DNA of 64,000 bases, taken from contig NZ_FVZN01000014.1 of NCBI RefSeq assembly GCF_900168685.1, forward strand, positions 62,001-126,000, given 5' to 3'. The first letter of the stretch is position 1. The number at the start of each line of letters is the position of its first letter. Made by a program: the position numbers and the translations under genes. The notes under the pieces were generated by a model. The model was given only the letters and a program-made list of their open reading frames with translations. It had not been told where the DNA came from and did no database searches. Positions 53,543-62,002 of this stretch are shown here, one piece after another. The DNA is from Solibacillus isronensis. Lineage in GTDB: Bacteria; Bacillota; Bacilli; Bacillales_A; Planococcaceae.

Positions 53543-54103
53543 ATGAAATTATATACAAAGACAGGCGATACAGGGAAAACGAGTATTATTGGAGGACGTG
53601 TCGATAAAGACCATCTGCGCGTTGAAGCATACGGCACAATTGATGAGCTGAATTCATTTATCGGTAAAGCTGTCAGCGAACTGGACCAGGAAAAGTTCAA
53701 AGATTTGATTGAAGATTTAACTGCCGTTCAACATGAATTGTTTGATGGAGGCGGGGACTTGGCGAATGTAATGAAAGAACGTCATTACAAACTTACGGAA
53801 GAACCGATTGCTGTTTTGGAAAAACGTATCGATGTACTTTCCGAAGAAGCACCGCCATTAAAACGTTTCATCTTACCAGGGGGAGCGCCGGCAGCTGCTA
53901 CACTGCATATCGCCCGCACTGTTGCCCGTCGCGCGGAACGGGAGACTGTATCTTTAATGAAAGAAATTGAAGATGTATCACCAGTTGTACAGAAATATTT
54001 AAACCGATTATCGGATTATTTATTTGCTGCAGCACGTGTCGTAAACTACCGATTATCAATCCAGGATGTCGAATACATCCGTAGTGCCGACGTATTCAAA
54101 TAA
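53543..54103 (+). CDS. pduO: PduO-type cob(I)alamin adenosyltransferase
   Basis: The 186-residue trimeric-fold enzyme attaches the adenosyl group of ATP to cob(I)alamin. ATP-site signature KLYTKTGDTGKTSIIGG at the N-terminus, HHA-type ELFDGGGDLA, and the C-terminal RLSDYLFAAARVVNY are intact (Arg, Asp, and Asn ligands). Sometimes called cobO or yvqK in Bacillus. It has a ribosome site GAAAGGGTG. It completes the B12 cluster and could supply coenzyme to IcmF. Confidence 0.93.
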   Translation: MKLYTKTGDTGKTSIIGGRVDKDHLRVEAYGTIDELNSFIGKAVSELDQEKFKDLIEDLTAVQHELFDGGGDLANVMKERHYKLTEEPIAVLEKRIDVLSEEAPPLKRFILPGGAPAAATLHIARTVARRAERETVSLMKEIEDVSPVVQKYLNRLSDYLFAAARVVNYRLSIQDVEYIRSADVFK

Positions 54104-54106
54104 ACG

Positions 54107-54152
54107 AAAAATGCTAGTTAAGACAATAAAATTGTCTAACTAGCATTTTTTA
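54107..54152 (+). terminator. Terminator after pduO
   Basis: AAAAATGCTAGTTA and GACAAT pair with ATTGTC and AACTAGCATTTTT, around AAA. Confidence 0.92.
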
Positions 54153-54190
54153 TATTTTGATTTAATTTTCAGAATTAATGACGAAATCTG

Positions 54191-54219
54191 TTGACTGAAT
54201 GCTCATTCATAACTACAAT
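54191..54219 (+). promoter_or_regulatory. fadF promoter with a TetR-type operator in the spacer
   Basis: TTGACT (54191-54196) and TACAAT (54214-54219), 17 nt apart. The spacer holds TGAATGCTCATTCA (54196-54209), an inverted repeat of TGAATG with a 2-nt centre. A repressor bound there would block polymerase. A related site lies before the thiolase gene. Confidence 0.75.
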
Positions 54220-54300
54220 GGGTTTATAGATTCATATAGTTTATCGGGGTGAATTGGATAAACAAAGGGGTAAAAACTTCGTATTCCAGGGGGGAAAACA

Positions 54301-56589
54301 ATGAATACATTTTTAATTATTAACTGGATTGCATTCATCGCCGTGTTACTTTATGCGCTGGGGTTATTCGCATATTTACTAAAAACACGTTATGACTATA
54401 TTCAACTTGGTCGTAAAGAAGAGTTCAATCATAAATTTTCTGAACGTATAGAAGATATCGTTGAGAAAGTATTTGGTCAATCAAAACTATTAAAAGATAA
54501 GAAGATGGGACTTGTACACGTTCTGTTTTTCTACGGATTTTTAATGGTTCAATTTGGAGCTATCGATTTAATCTGGAAAGGGCTCGCACCGGGATCACAT
54601 CTTCCGCTAGGTGGTCTGTACCCGGTATTTACATTTACACAGGAAATTGTAGTATTAACGATTTTAATCGCGGTTGCGGTTGCATTTTACCGTCGTTATA
54701 TGGAGAAACTTGCACGTTTAAAGCAAGGTTTTAAAAACGGTTTAGTTTATATGTTTTTAGCTATTTTAATGTTTGCTACATTATTTGGCAATGGCTTTTA
54801 CTTAATTTGGCATGATCACGGTTTAACAGGATCAGAACCAGTAGCGTCTGCAGTTGCCTGGGTATTCCAATGGATGAATCCGACGATTGCTGCAGTCATG
54901 TTCTTCGTTATGTGGTGGGCACACTTGTTGGCGTTATTAGCATTCCTTGTTTATATCCCGCAAGGTAAGCACTTCCACTTAATCACATCGATTTTCAACG
55001 TTTATTACAACCGTCAAGACCGTATTGGAACATTGCGTCCAATCGATTTTGCCGCATTGGAAGAAGCGGAAGATGAGGAAAGTATGCCGCCGCTTGGAGT
55101 CGGAAAAATTCACGACTTCACACAAAAGCAAATGCTTGATCTGTATGCTTGCGTAGAGTGTGGACGCTGTACGAATATGTGTCCGGCAACAGGGACAGGA
55201 AAAATGCTGTCACCGATGGACCTGATCGTAAAATTACGTGATCATCTAACATTTACTGGTGCAGTTGAGTTAAAGAAAAAGCCTTGGGTACCATTCTCGT
55301 TCTTCAATAATACACAAGGTAACCAATTGGCAATGGCTGCTGGTGCTGAAGGTGCGGTAATCGAAGATATTTACAGCCCGTCATTAATCGGCGATGTTAT
55401 TACAGAAGAAGAAATTTGGGCTTGTACAACTTGCCGTAACTGTGAAGATCAATGTCCGGTAATGAACGAGCATGTTGATAAAATTATCGATTTACGTCGT
55501 TATTTAACGATGACAGAAGGTAAAGTGAATCCGGATGCTCAACGCGCAATGACGAACATTGAGCGACAAGGGAATCCATGGGGCTTAAACCGTAAAGAAA
55601 AAGAAAACTGGAGAGAGCTTGACGAAACAGTTCACGTTCCAACAGTTAAAGAATTGAAAAAATCAGGCGAAGAAATGGAATATTTATTCTGGGTCGGTTC
55701 AATGGGTTCATTTGATAACCGCTCACAAAAAATTGCATTGGCATTCGCCAAACTAATGAACAAAGCGGGCGTGAAGTTTGCCATTTTAGGTAACAAAGAA
55801 AAGAACTCAGGGGATACACCACGCCGATTAGGTAACGAATTCCTGTTCCAGGAGCTTGCTACAGCCAACATTGATGAATTTGAGAAAAATGGTGTGACGA
55901 AAATTGTAACGATTGACCCGCACGCATACAATATTTTCAAAAATGAGTATCAGGATTTCGGCTGGAACGGTGAGGTACTTCACCATACAGAATTATTGTA
56001 CGATCTGATTCAGGAAGGCCGTTTAACAATGGATCACCGTGTTGATGAAACAATTGTATTCCATGATTCATGTTACTTAGGACGATATAATGATGTATTC
56101 GATCCACCACGCGAAATTTTAAAAGGTATTGCAGGCGTGAAGCTAGTTGAAATGGCACGTAATCGTGAAGACGGTATGTGCTGTGGTGCCGGCGGTGGTT
56201 TAATGTGGATGGAAGAGCATGTCGGAAACCGTATTAACGTTGCCCGTACAGAGCAGGCAATCGCAACACAGGCATCTGTAATTTCTTCAGGCTGTCCTTA
56301 CTGCTTAACAATGCTTTCTGATGGAACGAAAGCAAAAGAAGTGGAAGATACAGTCGGTACTTATGATATTGCGGAAATTTTAGAGCGTGCGGTATTCGGA
56401 ACACCGGAAAAAGCACAAGTTCAACAAGAGCAAGAAGAAGTAGTGGAAGAAACGGTTGTAGCGCCTGTAGAACCGATTGAAGCTGAGAAACAGGCAACAC
56501 CTGATGAATCTTCAACGCTTCCGGAAGAGCAGCAAGTAGCAACAGATGCAGCACCGGCAGAAGATGAAAATAACGAACAAAACAAATAA
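54301..56589 (+). CDS. fadF: Fatty-acid-oxidation iron-sulfur oxidoreductase FadF (membrane heterodisulfide-reductase type)
   Basis: An N-terminal NarI-like membrane part (about five helices, residues 1-235) is followed by two 4Fe-4S clusters (CVECGRCTNMCP near 283 and CTTCRNCEDQCP near 376) and two CCG domains (HDSCYLGRYN near 590, MCCGAGGG near 626, SSGCPYC near 660). A 70-residue acidic tail (VQQEQEEVVEETVV) ends the protein. FadF-type proteins pass electrons from acyl-CoA dehydrogenase/ETF to quinone. It heads the cluster of beta-oxidation genes and carries the palindrome promoter. ATG with AGGGGG. Confidence 0.9.
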   Translation: MNTFLIINWIAFIAVLLYALGLFAYLLKTRYDYIQLGRKEEFNHKFSERIEDIVEKVFGQSKLLKDKKMGLVHVLFFYGFLMVQFGAIDLIWKGLAPGSHLPLGGLYPVFTFTQEIVVLTILIAVAVAFYRRYMEKLARLKQGFKNGLVYMFLAILMFATLFGNGFYLIWHDHGLTGSEPVASAVAWVFQWMNPTIAAVMFFVMWWAHLLALLAFLVYIPQGKHFHLITSIFNVYYNRQDRIGTLRPIDFAALEEAEDEESMPPLGVGKIHDFTQKQMLDLYACVECGRCTNMCPATGTGKMLSPMDLIVKLRDHLTFTGAVELKKKPWVPFSFFNNTQGNQLAMAAGAEGAVIEDIYSPSLIGDVITEEEIWACTTCRNCEDQCPVMNEHVDKIIDLRRYLTMTEGKVNPDAQRAMTNIERQGNPWGLNRKEKENWRELDETVHVPTVKELKKSGEEMEYLFWVGSMGSFDNRSQKIALAFAKLMNKAGVKFAILGNKEKNSGDTPRRLGNEFLFQELATANIDEFEKNGVTKIVTIDPHAYNIFKNEYQDFGWNGEVLHHTELLYDLIQEGRLTMDHRVDETIVFHDSCYLGRYNDVFDPPREILKGIAGVKLVEMARNREDGMCCGAGGGLMWMEEHVGNRINVARTEQAIATQASVISSGCPYCLTMLSDGTKAKEVEDTVGTYDIAEILERAVFGTPEKAQVQQEQEEVVEETVVAPVEPIEAEKQATPDESSTLPEEQQVATDAAPAEDENNEQNK

Positions 56590-56682
56590 TCTAGGAATTA
56601 ACGAGAATAAAATTTATAGTCAGTATATTTGAATAATTGTTGCGAATTCAAAAAGGATTTAATACAATGAAAGTAAGCGAAG

Positions 56683-56713
56683 AAATGAGAGTAGTAAATA
56701 CTCTCATTTTTTT
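56683..56713 (+). terminator. Terminator after fadF
   Basis: AATGAGAGTA pairs with TACTCTCATT (loop GTAAA), followed by TTTTT. A separate transcript for the following genes is therefore likely. Confidence 0.85.
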
Positions 56714-56724
56714 CTAAATAATGA

Positions 56725-56752
56725 TTGAGCGAGCGTTCAGTCGAATTACAAA
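56725..56752 (+). promoter_or_regulatory. Promoter and operator of the thiolase operon
   Basis: TTGAGC (56725-56730) and TACAAA (56747-56752), 16 nt apart, weak but in the right place. TGAGCGAGCGTTCA (56726-56739) matches TGARYGAGCRTTCA, the pattern that also fits the fadF site read on the other strand. Binding by the cluster's TetR protein is inferred. Confidence 0.6.
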
Positions 56753-56887
56753 TTACAGACTGCAAGCGGTGTTTCTATTAGTAAGTGATGGGGATCGTTA
56801 TTAATAGATTAATAGCCTGCAGCAGAAAGTCATATTACGGATGGCGATGTAAAAATTCGGATTAATTCAAACAAAGGGGTGTATGGA

Positions 56888-58078
56888 TTGTCGAGAACAG
56901 TCATTTTAGACGGCGCACGAACACCATTCGGTAAATTTGGTGGCGCATTAAGTTCATTAACAGCAAGTGATTTAGGTGGAATTGCAATTAAAGAAGCATT
57001 GGCAAAGGCGAATGTAGAAGCAGATGCAGTAAATGAAGTCATTATTGGAACCGTATTGCAGGCAGGTCAGGGGCAAATCCCTTCTCGCCAAGCGGCAACA
57101 AAAGCGGGAATTCCATGGAATGTGAAAACAGAAACAATCAACAAAGTATGTGCTTCAGGAATGCGCAGTGTAACACTTGCAGATCAACTCATTCGATTAG
57201 GGGACGAAGAGGTGATCGTGGCTGGTGGAATGGAATCGATGTCTAACGCACCGTACTATATGCCAAAAGGGAGATTTGGTTTGCGTATGGGAGATGCGAG
57301 TTTAGTAGACGGCATGATTTATGACGGTTTGTCTTGTGCCTTCCATCCGAAACAAGTGCATATGGGCATTTACGGCAATGACACAGCGAGTAAGTTTGAA
57401 GTTTCCCGTGAACAACAGGATGCTTGGGCAGTTCGCAGTCATGAAAAGGCACTTGCAGCAATTGATACAGGTAAATTTGCAGAGGAAATCGTAGCAGTGG
57501 AAATTCCACAGCGAAAAGGCGATCCACTTCGTATTGAAACGGATGAAGCACCACGAGCAGGAACAACTTTGGAAACGCTAACAAAATTAAAATCGGCGTT
57601 CAGCAGTGATGGCACAATTACAGCCGGAAATGCTCCAGGAGTGAATGACGGGGCGTGTGCACTTGTACTGATGAGTGAAGAAAAAGCACAGCAGGAAAAT
57701 CGTCAACCGCTCGCAACAATTCTTGCACATGCGGAAGTTGGGGTAGCGCCGGAAGATTTCCCGCAAACACCAGGACTTGTAATAATTGAGTTGCTTAAAA
57801 AGTCAGGTAAAACATTGGCAGACATTGATTTAATTGAAATTAATGAAGCGTTCGCAGCCGTTGCTCTAGTAAGCAATCAAATTAGCGGACTGGATGAGAG
57901 TAAAGTAAATGTTAACGGGGGTGCCGTAGCATTAGGTCATCCAATTGGAGCAAGTGGTGCCCGTATTATTTTAACGCTCGCTTATGAATTGAAACGTCGT
58001 GGGGGCGGTTTGGGAATTGCGGCTATTTGTTCAGGCGGCGGTCAAGGGGACGCGGTATTAATCGAAGTTACAAACTAA
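56888..58078 (+). CDS. fadA: Acetyl-CoA C-acyltransferase (thiolase)
   Basis: The 396-residue thiolase has the acyl-binding Cys in NKVCASGMRSV (near residue 88), the catalytic His in NGGAVALGHPIGASGAR and the second Cys in AICSGGGQGD. TTG 56888 with AAAGGGG 8-9 nt upstream gives the normal start MSRTVILDGARTPFGKFGG. It performs the thiolytic step of beta-oxidation or acetoacetyl-CoA synthesis. Names fadA and mmgA are both used for such genes in Bacillus. It is first in a five-gene run. Confidence 0.92.
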   Translation: MSRTVILDGARTPFGKFGGALSSLTASDLGGIAIKEALAKANVEADAVNEVIIGTVLQAGQGQIPSRQAATKAGIPWNVKTETINKVCASGMRSVTLADQLIRLGDEEVIVAGGMESMSNAPYYMPKGRFGLRMGDASLVDGMIYDGLSCAFHPKQVHMGIYGNDTASKFEVSREQQDAWAVRSHEKALAAIDTGKFAEEIVAVEIPQRKGDPLRIETDEAPRAGTTLETLTKLKSAFSSDGTITAGNAPGVNDGACALVLMSEEKAQQENRQPLATILAHAEVGVAPEDFPQTPGLVIIELLKKSGKTLADIDLIEINEAFAAVALVSNQISGLDESKVNVNGGAVALGHPIGASGARIILTLAYELKRRGGGLGIAAICSGGGQGDAVLIEVTN

Positions 58079-58091
58079 GGGGATGAAATAA

Positions 58092-58946
58092 ATGGCGATT
58101 CAAAAAGTAATGGTCATCGGAGCAGGACAAATGGGTTCCGGGATCGCGCAAGTTTGTGCACAGGCAGGCTACGAAGTCATTTTAAATGATATGAAAGATG
58201 AGTTTTTCGAACGCGGTTTAAATACAATTACGAAAAACTTGGCCCGTGATGTTGAAAAGGGGCGTAAAACAGAAGAAGAAAAATCGGGTGTATTAGCCCG
58301 TATTACTAAATCATTGACGATTGAAGACGCGAAAAACGCGGACATTATCATTGAAGCAGCAGTCGAAAACATGGATATTAAACAATCAATTTTCAAGCAG
58401 CTGGATGAAATTGCACCTAAGCGTGCGATTTTAGCGACGAATACATCAAGTTTACCGATTACTGAAATTGCGGCTGTGACAAAACGACCGGAGCAAGTAA
58501 TTGGCATGCACTTTATGAATCCGGTTCCGGTCATGAAGCTTGTGGAAATTATCCGTGGTTTAGCAACATCTGATGAAGTGTACGAAACGGTTGCTGACAT
58601 GACAAAGCAGCTAGGGAAAACGGGTGTGGAAGTGAATGACTTCCCTGGCTTTATTTCAAATCGTATATTACTGCCGATGATCAATGAAGCAATTTATGCG
58701 TTGTATGAAGGGGTAGCGACGAAAGAAGCAATTGACGATGTAATGAAAATGGGGATGAATCATCCGATGGGACCATTAACATTGGCTGATTTTATCGGAT
58801 TGGATACATGCTTGTCGATTATGGAAATTTTACACGAAGGACTTGGAGACAGTAAGTATCGCCCATGTCCGTTATTACGCAAATATGTGGCAGCCGGCTG
58901 GTTAGGCAAAAAGAGCGGTCGAGGATTCTACATATACGAAAGCTGA
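58092..58946 (+). CDS. hbd: 3-hydroxybutyryl-CoA dehydrogenase
   Basis: The 284-residue protein has the NAD motif [14 protein letters not shown], the catalytic His in [16 protein letters not shown] and the Glu in the KLVEII stretch, and the C-terminal [18 protein letters not shown]. It oxidises 3-hydroxyacyl-CoA to 3-ketoacyl-CoA. It is 13 bp after the thiolase gene with GGGGATG, so it is co-transcribed. The Bacillus counterpart is mmgB. Confidence 0.94.
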   Translation: MAIQKVMVIGAGQMGSGIAQVCAQAGYEVILNDMKDEFFERGLNTITKNLARDVEKGRKTEEEKSGVLARITKSLTIEDAKNADIIIEAAVENMDIKQSIFKQLDEIAPKRAILATNTSSLPITEIAAVTKRPEQVIGMHFMNPVPVMKLVEIIRGLATSDEVYETVADMTKQLGKTGVEVNDFPGFISNRILLPMINEAIYALYEGVATKEAIDDVMKMGMNHPMGPLTLADFIGLDTCLSIMEILHEGLGDSKYRPCPLLRKYVAAGWLGKKSGRGFYIYES

Positions 58947-58955
58947 GGGACTTCT

Positions 58956-60092
58956 ATGAATTTACAATTTACTGATGAGCAGTTGATGATGCGTAACATG
59001 GTCCGTGATTTTGCCAAAACTGAAATTGAGCCGTTTATCGAGCAGATGGAAGCGGGCGAGTTCCCGAGGCATTTGCTGACGAAAATGGGTGAGCTTGGGC
59101 TGATGGGAATTACGGCACCTGCTGAATATGGCGGGGCGGAAATGGATTTTACTTCTTATATTATCGCGATCCATGAGCTGTCGAAAGTAAGCGCGGTAAT
59201 GGGCGTTATTTTGTCAGTCCATACTTCTGTCGGCACAAATCCGATTTTATATTTCGGCAATGAAGACCAAAAGAAAAAATATGTACCGAAGCTGGCAAGC
59301 GGAGAATCGATCGGAGCATTTTGTTTAACGGAGCCTAGTGCCGGTAGTGATGCTGGTTCATTGAAAACAAAGGCAGTACGAGACGGCGATCATTACGTAT
59401 TGGACGGTGCGAAAGTGTTCATTACAAATGGCGGGGAAGCAGATGTATATATCGTTTTTGCATCTACAAATCCGGAAGCCGGTTCGCGCGGAATTTCAGC
59501 ATTTATTGTAGAAAAAAATACACCCGGTTTAATAATCGGAAAAGATGAACGGAAAATGGGGCTGCACGGATCACGTACGGTTCAGCTTACATTTGAAAAC
59601 ATGCGAGTGTCTGCAGAGAACCTGCTCGGGCAAGAAGGAGACGGCTTTAAAATTGCCTTGGCCAACTTGGATGTAGGAAGAATCGGAATTGCAGCTCAAA
59701 GTTTAGGAATTGCCGAAGCTGCATTGGAAGCGGCAACTGCCTATGCAAAAGAGCGCATCCAGTTCGGAAAACCAATCGCCCAGCAGCAAGGGGTCGGCTT
59801 TAAGCTTGCTGATATGGCAACAGCGGTGGAAGCTGCAAAACTGCTCGTTTACCGGGCTGCAAACATGCGCAGTGAAGGGCTGTCATGCGGAAAAGAGGCA
59901 TCAATGGCAAAACTGTTCGCATCTCAAACAGCTATGGACACAGCAATCGAAGCCGTACAAATTTTCGGCGGCTACGGCTATACCGAAGACTATCCGGTAG
60001 AACGCTATTTCCGCGACGCAAAAGTAACACAAATTTACGAAGGCACAAGCGAAATCCAACGCATCGTTATTAGTAAGCATGTGATCGGGTGA
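58956..60092 (+). CDS. acdA: Acyl-CoA dehydrogenase (first of a tandem pair)
   Basis: The 378-residue FAD enzyme has LTEPSAGSDAGSLKTKA, the catalytic Glu in YEGTSEIQRIV (C-terminal) and GGYGYTEDYPVERYFRDA. It forms the 2,3-double bond of acyl-CoA. It starts 9 bp after hbd. Its neighbour at 60135 is the same length and about 60% identical by eye. Short- versus branched-chain preference cannot be read. Confidence 0.92.
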   Translation: MNLQFTDEQLMMRNMVRDFAKTEIEPFIEQMEAGEFPRHLLTKMGELGLMGITAPAEYGGAEMDFTSYIIAIHELSKVSAVMGVILSVHTSVGTNPILYFGNEDQKKKYVPKLASGESIGAFCLTEPSAGSDAGSLKTKAVRDGDHYVLDGAKVFITNGGEADVYIVFASTNPEAGSRGISAFIVEKNTPGLIIGKDERKMGLHGSRTVQLTFENMRVSAENLLGQEGDGFKIALANLDVGRIGIAAQSLGIAEAALEAATAYAKERIQFGKPIAQQQGVGFKLADMATAVEAAKLLVYRAANMRSEGLSCGKEASMAKLFASQTAMDTAIEAVQIFGGYGYTEDYPVERYFRDAKVTQIYEGTSEIQRIVISKHVIG

Positions 60093-60134
60093 AGTAAACC
60101 TTTCTACTATATTTAAAAAAGGGGACATGGGGAA

Positions 60135-61271
60135 ATGAACTTTCAATTATCAGAAGAACACCAACAATTACGCGAAATGATTCGCGATTTTGCAATCAAT
60201 GAAGTAGCACCAACAGCTGAGCACCGCGATGAGCATGAAGAATTTGACCGCGGCATTTTCGATAAAATGGCTGAGCTTGGTTTAACAGGTATTCCTTGGC
60301 CGGAAGAATACGGCGGGGCAGGCTTTGACTACTTAGCATACTGTATCGCAGTTGAAGAATTATCACGTGTTTGTGCATCGACAGGGGTAACACTTTCAGC
60401 ACATACATCACTTGCTGGCTGGCCGATTTTCAAATTCGGAAACGAAGAGCAAAAGCAAAAATACCTTCGTCCAATGGCAGAAGGTAAAAAAATCGGTGCA
60501 TACGGCTTAACAGAGCCAGGTTCAGGCAGTGATGCAGGCGGAATGAAAACATATGCCGTAAAAGACGGCGACGACTATATTTTAAACGGTTCGAAAATCT
60601 TCATCACAAATGGTGGGGTAGCAGATATTTATGTAGTATTTGCTGTAACTGATCCAGAAGCGAAAAATGGCACGACAGCCTTTATCGTTGAAGCGGACTT
60701 CCCAGGATTCTCTGTAGGGAAAAAAGAGAAGAAACTAGGAATTCGTTCATCTCCGACGACAGAAATCATCTTTGACAACTGTCGTGTACCGAAAGAAAAC
60801 GTACTAGGTGAAGAAGGTCAAGGTTTCATTATTGCAATGAAAACACTTGATGGCGGACGCAACGGAATTGCAGCACAAGCGGTAGGTATCGCGCAAGGGG
60901 CATTGGATGCAGCGGTTGATTATGCAAAAGAGCGTGTTCAATTCGGCAAGCCGATTACAGCAAACCAAGGTGTATCATTCAAGTTAGCGGATATGGCGAC
61001 AGAAATTGAAGCTTCTCGTTTATTGACGTACCAGGCAGCATGGTTGGAATCAAACGACTTACCATACGGAAAAGCATCGGCAATGGCAAAACTGCTTGCA
61101 GGTGATACAGCGATGAAAGTGACAACAGAAGCTGTTCAAGTATTCGGCGGCTACGGCTATACGAAAGATTACCCGGTAGAGCGTTATATGCGCGATGCGA
61201 AAATTACGCAAATTTATGAAGGTACACAAGAAATCCAACGCCTCGTAATTTCGCGTATGATTACGAAATAG
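60135..61271 (+). CDS. Acyl-CoA dehydrogenase (second of a tandem pair)
   Basis: The 378-residue enzyme keeps all ACAD motifs ([47 protein letters not shown]). It differs in the substrate-pocket helices from the first copy, which suggests different chain preference. GGGGACATGGGG precedes the ATG. Together with fadF and an ETF encoded elsewhere it feeds electrons to the respiratory chain. Confidence 0.92.
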   Translation: MNFQLSEEHQQLREMIRDFAINEVAPTAEHRDEHEEFDRGIFDKMAELGLTGIPWPEEYGGAGFDYLAYCIAVEELSRVCASTGVTLSAHTSLAGWPIFKFGNEEQKQKYLRPMAEGKKIGAYGLTEPGSGSDAGGMKTYAVKDGDDYILNGSKIFITNGGVADIYVVFAVTDPEAKNGTTAFIVEADFPGFSVGKKEKKLGIRSSPTTEIIFDNCRVPKENVLGEEGQGFIIAMKTLDGGRNGIAAQAVGIAQGALDAAVDYAKERVQFGKPITANQGVSFKLADMATEIEASRLLTYQAAWLESNDLPYGKASAMAKLLAGDTAMKVTTEAVQVFGGYGYTKDYPVERYMRDAKITQIYEGTQEIQRLVISRMITK

Positions 61272-61274
61272 CCT

Positions 61275-61910
61275 ATGGCGAAAAATGATAAGCTGCACGT
61301 CCAATCGTCAATAAAAGATGAAAATAAAATAATTGCACGCCGTCAGCAAATTATTGATGCCGGTGTTAAGCTTTTTAAGGAAAAAGGATTCCATCGTGCA
61401 ACGACAAGGGAACTTGCAAAAGCGGCCGGTTTTTCTATCGGAACTTTATATGAATATATTCGTACGAAAGAAGATGTCTTATTTTTAGTATGTGACAATA
61501 TCTTCAATGAAGTAACGAAATGCTTAACCGATTTTCCTTCCGATACAGGTACAATCGAAGGCTTGAAACAGGCAATCCGTCAATATTATTTGCTTATTGA
61601 CCAAATGCCTGAGGAGTTTACGATTATGTATCAGGAAACGAAGTCATTGCAAAAAGCTGCGATGCATTACATTCTCGATAAAGAGCTTGAAATGGTCGCA
61701 ATTTTTGAACGCATATTAAAAGACTGTGTTGAAGCAGGCAATTTATCGCTGTCTGAAGATGCAATCTATTTAGCGGCAAATCACATCGTCGTACAAGGGC
61801 AAAGTTGGGCATTCCGTAAGTGGGCACTGCAAAAAAGATATACGATCGATCAATATATAAAATTGCAAACAACAATGTTTTTACAAGGCATTATGCAGTT
61901 TGAAAATTAG
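61275..61910 (+). CDS. TetR-family regulator, probable acyl-CoA-responsive repressor of the cluster
   Basis: The 211-residue protein has the TetR helix-turn-helix [20 protein letters not shown] with [14 protein letters not shown] following (near residues 36-66). The C-terminal 150 residues form the ligand-binding bundle. It lies 3 bp after the second acyl-CoA dehydrogenase gene, so it is in the same transcript and under the same operator. The palindromes before fadF and the thiolase operon are the likely targets. An acyl-CoA ligand is inferred from context and from the FadR-type half-sites. Confidence 0.88.
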   Translation: MAKNDKLHVQSSIKDENKIIARRQQIIDAGVKLFKEKGFHRATTRELAKAAGFSIGTLYEYIRTKEDVLFLVCDNIFNEVTKCLTDFPSDTGTIEGLKQAIRQYYLLIDQMPEEFTIMYQETKSLQKAAMHYILDKELEMVAIFERILKDCVEAGNLSLSEDAIYLAANHIVVQGQSWAFRKWALQKRYTIDQYIKLQTTMFLQGIMQFEN

Positions 61911-62002
61911 GAAAGGAAAATCGCCATGTAGAGCAACTATTTAAAGAGTTTGCTTCGCATGGTGATTTTTCATTATTTCAGCATAACAAAGGGGTTATTA
62001 AA

